From Amorphochlora amoebiformis (Eukaryota > Cercozoa > Chlorarachniophyceae), in NCBI GenBank assembly GCA_054601695.1, contig BAAHQB010000238.1:62001-126000 (forward strand): DNA of 64,000 bases. The letters run 5' to 3'. Positions 59,370 to 64,000 of the stretch are shown in pieces. How positions within the stretch are numbered: position 1 is the stretch's first letter; each line of letters opens with the position of its first letter. A model generated the notes under the pieces. The model was not told where the DNA came from. It did no database searches and saw only the letters and a list, made by a program, of their open reading frames with translations. The position numbers and the translations under genes were made by a program.

Positions 59370-60040
59370 TATATATATACATCTACATACACCACAGATG
59401 TGCATATATACAAAATATACACACGTATAGGATATGACCTACGTAAGGTGTGGTCATCACAGTCTGGTGGGGGCTATCGAAATATCTGTTCTCCTCCTGC
59501 CGAAAAGCAGAAAATGGGGTATATGTATGAATGTATAAACATATATATACATACATATATATATTATATATATATTTATATATATATGTATATATTATAT
59601 ATATATTTATATATATATGTATATATATATATAGATGTATATATATATATATATTCATGTTCAGATTCGGGGGCGGAAGCAAGATGGAATCTCTGTCACC
59701 AGATGACAAATTAAACCTCTACCAGCAAGCCCCTAACAAGCCCTTATGGGTAATAAACACACATCCTAATAACTCCCCAAAAAAATGGTTTATATTATGA
59801 TTACGCACGAATAATACATGTTAATACTCTCATATTTATTTCGCGCAGTCGCTACGCTATACATATACATGTCCTTTTCGGCAGAAACTCTGATATTGAG
59901 ACTAGATTTAGAGCATGCTTAGAACATAAGCTCTTGTGTTAAGACTGGCTCTAAAGCTAATATAAGGAACTTATCTATATATATAACCATTATAGGCTCG
60001 TATGTTGGAATTCTGATTTAAGTTTATGTATGTATGTGTT

Positions 60041-60075
<35 letters not shown>

Positions 60076-60117
60076 ATATGTATATATATATATACAGTCA
60101 TTGTGTATATGTATATT

Positions 60118-60148
<31 letters not shown>

Positions 60149-60245
60149 CATATGATGTTATATAATAGCCTCCGAGACCGTCAGTTCCGTGCGAGGCGGT
60201 CATCGAAGAAGGTAACTTGTGTACTGTAACATATATATATATATG

Positions 60246-60280
<35 letters not shown>

Positions 60281-60347
60281 ATTACATATATGCATGCATA
60301 CATGTTTTATGTGTACGTTGTAAATGTAGGTATATAAGTACATTGAG

Positions 60348-60379
<32 letters not shown>

Positions 60380-60423
60380 GTCTGTGTATGTATTCTCGTC
60401 TCTATATATATATATATATATAC

Positions 60424-60472
<49 letters not shown>

Positions 60473-60583
60473 TATGGCAATAGTTACAACCATTATCATA
60501 TTCATAACCATGTTAAATATATAATATGCATAACAAATATATATATATATATAGATATATATTTTTTTCTATATATGTATGTA

Positions 60584-60631
<48 letters not shown>

Positions 60632-61200
60632 ATAAATGTATTGCGTTAGCGCAACGGTAGTCCGGACGTTAGTATTAACAAATGGTAGTCCAGGATTAGG
60701 TTCGATTCAAGTCCGTTTGGATTATAGCAAATGATAACGGGAAATTCTCGGGCACTTCAAGAAATTTCTCGGAACGTTCAAGCTTCTCAAATACGCTTGA
60801 ATCTTTGAGAAAGTTCTGGAAGCGTGACATGGCTGACGTCACGTCCTGTCACATTGTACTCGAAAGCCTCGTTAATACCGGGTACTACCGGGTACTGTCG
60901 GTTACTACCGGATGGGACGATCTCCCGAGAATCTCCAGCGATCTCCAGCGATCTCCAGCTATCTGTAGCATAATTACGGCTTTATATATAGATATTATAT
61001 GTCATGAAATATCATATTATGTATGTATACATATGTGCATACAGTAATACATACACAGGATTTATAGACGCATTCCCATCTATTCCTATATATTTCGCGG
61101 GCAACAATCTCGGCAACACAATGCCTGTGGTATCGCTGGCCTACGGCTCCCCTCCGTACATGTACGACTTCTCCATCGACACAGCTGTCACACAAGTCAG

Positions 61201-61243
<43 letters not shown>

Positions 61244-61264
61244 AAAATTATGTATGTATATGTA

Positions 61265-61305
<41 letters not shown>

Positions 61306-61345
61306 ATATGGATGACTTCTCCATCGACACAGCTGTCACACAATC

Positions 61346-61406
<61 letters not shown>

Positions 61407-61432
61407 CATATATATATGTATATGTATGTAAT

Positions 61433-61483
<51 letters not shown>

Positions 61484-61522
61484 ATACATGTACGACTTCT
61501 CCATCGACAGCTGTCACACAAG

Positions 61523-61578
<56 letters not shown>

Positions 61579-61772
61579 GTATATGTGTGTGCGTGTATAC
61601 ATATATATATATATATAGTTATGTATATGTATATACATATGTGTATATGTGTATATATACGAATATATCTGCTTGTGTGACTGGAGAAGTCATATAAATA
61701 TATATATATATATATATGTATATTTAAATATAAACACATATATGTAAATTGTATATATTATATATACATACA

Positions 61773-61833
<61 letters not shown>

Positions 61834-61868
61834 ACCAACCTTACACAAGTCAAACATATAGCATATGT

Positions 61869-61914
<46 letters not shown>

Positions 61915-61978
61915 ACATACACACATGCATATTCAGACGTTCTACTTTGAGCAAAACGGATACGCGATGGCGCAGTTT
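56739..61978 (+). CDS. Unrecognised multi-exon Cys-containing protein (incomplete at both ends)
   Basis: Exons: 56739-56783 ([15 protein letters not shown]), 56939-56995 ([19 protein letters not shown]), 57838-57931 ([20 protein letters not shown] and onward), 58539-58573 ([12 protein letters not shown]), 59463-59518 ([18 protein letters not shown]), 59665-59749 ([20 protein letters not shown]), 60169-60211 ([14 protein letters not shown]), 61059-61195 ([20 protein letters not shown] to SIDTAVTQ) and 61937-61978 ([14 protein letters not shown]). From 57838 onward every junction agrees in phase, which is strong support for one transcript. The Cys spacing ([21 protein letters not shown]) suggests an extracellular or disulphide-rich protein, but no family is recognised. 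The frame continues beyond 61978 past telomere-type repeats. Confidence 0.65.
56795..56852 (+). repeat. CCCTAA repeats inside a short intron
   Basis: About nine units with one CCCAAA break lie between exons 56739-56783 and 56939-56995. Confidence 0.9.
57160..57330 (-). repeat. Reverse copy of the CCGGTACTA/CGATCTCC family
   Basis: In reverse complement the order is TCTCGGAACCTAATCGAACC, CCGGGTAGTACCGGGTAGT, then CCAATAGTCTCTGGGATCTC and TAGCGATCTC, matching the order at 60700-60965. Confidence 0.65.
57360..57512 (+). repeat. Two tandem units of about 65 bases
   Basis: GTARCAATCGGACTAATCAC, TCACACGTGTACT and CCGCTATAAC occur at 57367-57421 and 57451-57504, separated by TA. Confidence 0.85.
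58025..58530 (+). repeat. Strand-asymmetric T/G-rich intron
   Basis: About 500 bases almost without A, made of TTTTGGTTTTCTG, GTTCTTTTGTTTTG and TTTGTTCTTC modules, ending at the acceptor before 58539. It stays open in two frames only because T/G codons rarely form stops. Confidence 0.9.
60640..60970 (+). mobile_element. Putative tRNA-derived SINE-like element
   Basis: TAGCGCAACGG (60647-60657) fits an RNA polymerase III A box and GGTTCGATTCA (60699-60709) a B box, about 42 bases apart. The following body contains CTCGGGCACTTCAAGAAATT, GTACTACCGG repeats and CGATCTCCAG repeats that recur at 28055-28185 and reversed at 57160-57330. No A-rich tail or clear target duplication was found, so this is tentative. 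Confidence 0.45.
61163..61525 (+). repeat. Three donor-side copies of an exon end
   Basis: GACTTCTCCATCGACACAGC then TGTCACACAA is the exon end (61165-61195) and recurs at 61314-61343 and, with a CA deletion, at 61494-61521, each followed by TA arrays. A reversed fragment (TGTGTGACTGGAGAAGTCAT) is at 61674-61692. Confidence 0.9.
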
Positions 61979-61987
61979 GTAATAATC

Positions 61988-62470
61988 ACCCTAACCCTAA
62001 CCTAACCCTAACCCTAACCCTAACCCTAACCCTAACGCTAAACCATAGCACCACTCTGCTGAGGAGTCAATGGTCCTCGGACTAAGACATGCTGAATAAT
62101 CTGATTCTAACCCTAACCCTAACCCTAATCCTAACCCTAACCCTAAACCTTATTCCCTAACTCTAACCCTAATCCTAATCCTAACCCTAACTCAACCCTA
62201 ACCGAACCCCCCATAGCCCTAACCCTAACCCTAACCCCAACCCTAACCCTTGCCAAAGTCCCCGAACTCGGCTATACAGTAAGCTTATCCTAAGGCTGCT
62301 TCTGACCCAAACCCAAACCCCACCGTTGTAACCCTAAAACCAACATAACCCTAAACCTATACCTAACCCTAGCGTTACCCTAAACCTATACCTAACCCTA
62401 ACCCTAACGAACTCTAACCTAACCCTAACATAACCCTAACATAATCCTAACCCTAACGTCGTTACAAAGT
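61988..62470 (+). repeat. Degenerate CCCTAA region with dispersed element copy 3
   Basis: Telomere-type units with many variants. At 62041-62106 lies ACCATAGCACCACTCTGCTG, GGAGTCAATGGTCCTCGG and ACTAAGACATGCTGAATAATC, the third copy of the dispersed element. Confidence 0.9.
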
Positions 62471-62503
62471 TGCTCAAGCGAAACCCTCAAGTATATATAT
62501 AAA

Positions 62504-62624
<121 letters not shown>

Positions 62625-62699
62625 CATATATATATATATATATTCTTATTTGATAAAGAGAGAAATAGAGAGAAAGAAAGAGAGTGAATATAAGATAAG

Positions 62700-63165
62700 T
62701 AACCCAACACCTAACGTAACCCTAACACTAACCCTAACGTAACCCTAACCCTAACCCTAACGTAACCCTAACACTAACCCTAACGTAAACCTAACCCTAA
62801 CCCTAACGTAACCCTAACACTAACCCTAACGTAAACCTAACCCTAACCCTAACGTAACCCTAACCCTAACGTAACCCTAACCCTAACCCTAACATAAACC
62901 TAACCCTAATCCTAACGTAACCCTAACCCTAACGTAACCCTAACCCTAACCCTAACGTAAACCTAACCCTAACCCTAACGTAAACCTAACCCTAACCCTA
63001 ACGTAACCCTAACCCTAACGTAACCCTAACCCTAACGTAACCCTAACCCTAACGTAACCCTAACCCTAACCCTAACCCTAACGCTTAATCCTAATACCTA
63101 ATCGTGACCCAACCCTAACGTAACCCTAACCCTAACCCTAACGCCTAATCCTAATACCTAAACGT
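62700..63165 (+). repeat. Telomere-variant array with regular ACGTAACCCTA units
   Basis: CCCTAACGTAACCCTAACCC units repeat with near-regular ACGT insertions, giving a higher-order telomere-like satellite. It ends in a partial duplicated block CTAATCCTAATACCTAA(T/A)CGTGACCC. Confidence 0.95.
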
Positions 63166-63438
63166 GACCCAAACCGAAAAGAAATGCTAAAACTGACCCT
63201 TCAGCTGTTCAGCTCCAGCCTGCCCTCGGGTAAGATTATACAAGATCTGGCCCCGACACCCCCACTGGTCTGAAAAACCGTATCCCTAAGCTCACCTCCT
63301 TAGCTCTAAAACGCCTCTGAATAATAGTGTATGTGGGGTCGGAACATAGTGTATGGGTGTGTGTGTTGAGACGAGAGAGAGAGTGTGTGTGTATATGTAT
63401 GTGTGAATGTATGGTTGTGTGTGTGTATATGTATATGG

Positions 63439-63499
<61 letters not shown>

Positions 63500-63555
63500 T
63501 AAAGGCAAAATAAGTTTATCTAGAAAAGCGTCCTTTTTTATTTACTGCTACATGT

Positions 63556-63603
<48 letters not shown>

Positions 63604-63668
63604 TTATATGCTTAGATATAGCACTATACAAAACTAAAAAATTTAGATAATGTTACATAAATCACATA

Positions 63669-63701
<33 letters not shown>

Positions 63702-63833
63702 ATATATATATAACACCTATGCAAAGATAAATTTTGGTCAATCGTGCGGCGCGCGACGAGAGATGGAGGAACCAAATGTCATCTCTCCTACTGTTGTTGT
63801 CGGATATAAAAGGGTACTATTCATTTATATAGT

Positions 63834-63871
<38 letters not shown>

Positions 63872-64000
63872 ATAGATTGATATACTGATATATAAATATA
63901 TATATATATATGAGAGATGGAGGAACCAAATGTCATCTCTCCTACTATTGTTGTCGGATATAAAAGGGTACTCTTCGTATATATTATATATATATATATA
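63166..64000. other. Right-edge region with possible exons
   Basis: 63183-63227 (KLTLQLFSSSLPSG, GTAAGA donor, plus) and 63762-63810 (ATG; MEEPNVISPTVVVGYK) are possible exons; a minus reading (RRFRAKE at 63310-63290) is also possible. A block of about 65 bases, GAGATGGAGGAACCAAATGT to ATAAAAGGGTACT, is present at 63758-63823 and 63911-63977, another likely junction duplication. The rest is TA arrays. Confidence 0.35.

Overview
This is a eukaryotic nuclear window. No bacterial operon, Shine-Dalgarno start, rRNA gene or CRISPR array is visible. Coding sequence is cut into many short exons, mostly 34-140 bases, with GT-AG borders. The introns and spacers are filled with TA-dinucleotide arrays, minisatellites and interstitial TTAGGG/CCCTAA repeats. 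Most YIYIYI open frames are simply translated (TA)n. I rebuilt exons by hand from splice borders, reading-phase agreement and protein plausibility. Coordinates given for a gene are the span from first to last exon seen.

The organism looks like a protist. Two predicted proteins begin with a signal peptide followed by an S/T/R-rich stretch, as in nucleus-encoded proteins of algae with complex (secondary) plastids. One of these is an EF-hand plus thioredoxin protein resembling calredoxin, known as a chloroplast calcium-redox protein. Telomere-type repeats are TTAGGG. I cannot name the lineage; a stramenopile-like or other secondary-plastid alga is an inference only.

Layout. 1-12.2 kb: plus-strand exon clusters of unrecognised proteins, including the 3' part of a cysteine-containing protein, a basic Lys/Ser/Gln-repeat protein and two further multi-exon genes with clear terminal exons ending at 8322 and 12151. 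12.9-22.7 kb: a plus-strand SNF2-family DNA-dependent ATPase with motifs I to VI in order. 23.2-26.1 kb, minus: a complete RBM5/RBM10-type splicing factor (RRM, RanBP2 zinc finger, RRM, OCRE, C2H2, G-patch). 26.6-31.3 kb, plus: a TLDc-like domain protein with a signal peptide. 33.0-35.9 kb, minus: a membrane-anchored ankyrin-repeat protein. 36.06-37.38 kb, plus: an intronless protein kinase. 42.7-51.7 kb, minus: the calredoxin-like gene. 51.9 kb to the right end, plus: exons of one or more unrecognised genes, with a phase-linked chain at 56.7-62.0 kb.

From 12.9 kb rightwards, genes alternate strictly in strand (+,-,+,-,+,-,+), so divergent pairs share short promoter regions of 144-535 bases. 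The main structural discovery is that many intronic tandem arrays are copies of the neighbouring exon's own splice junction: acceptor-side copies sit upstream of the true exon, donor-side copies downstream.
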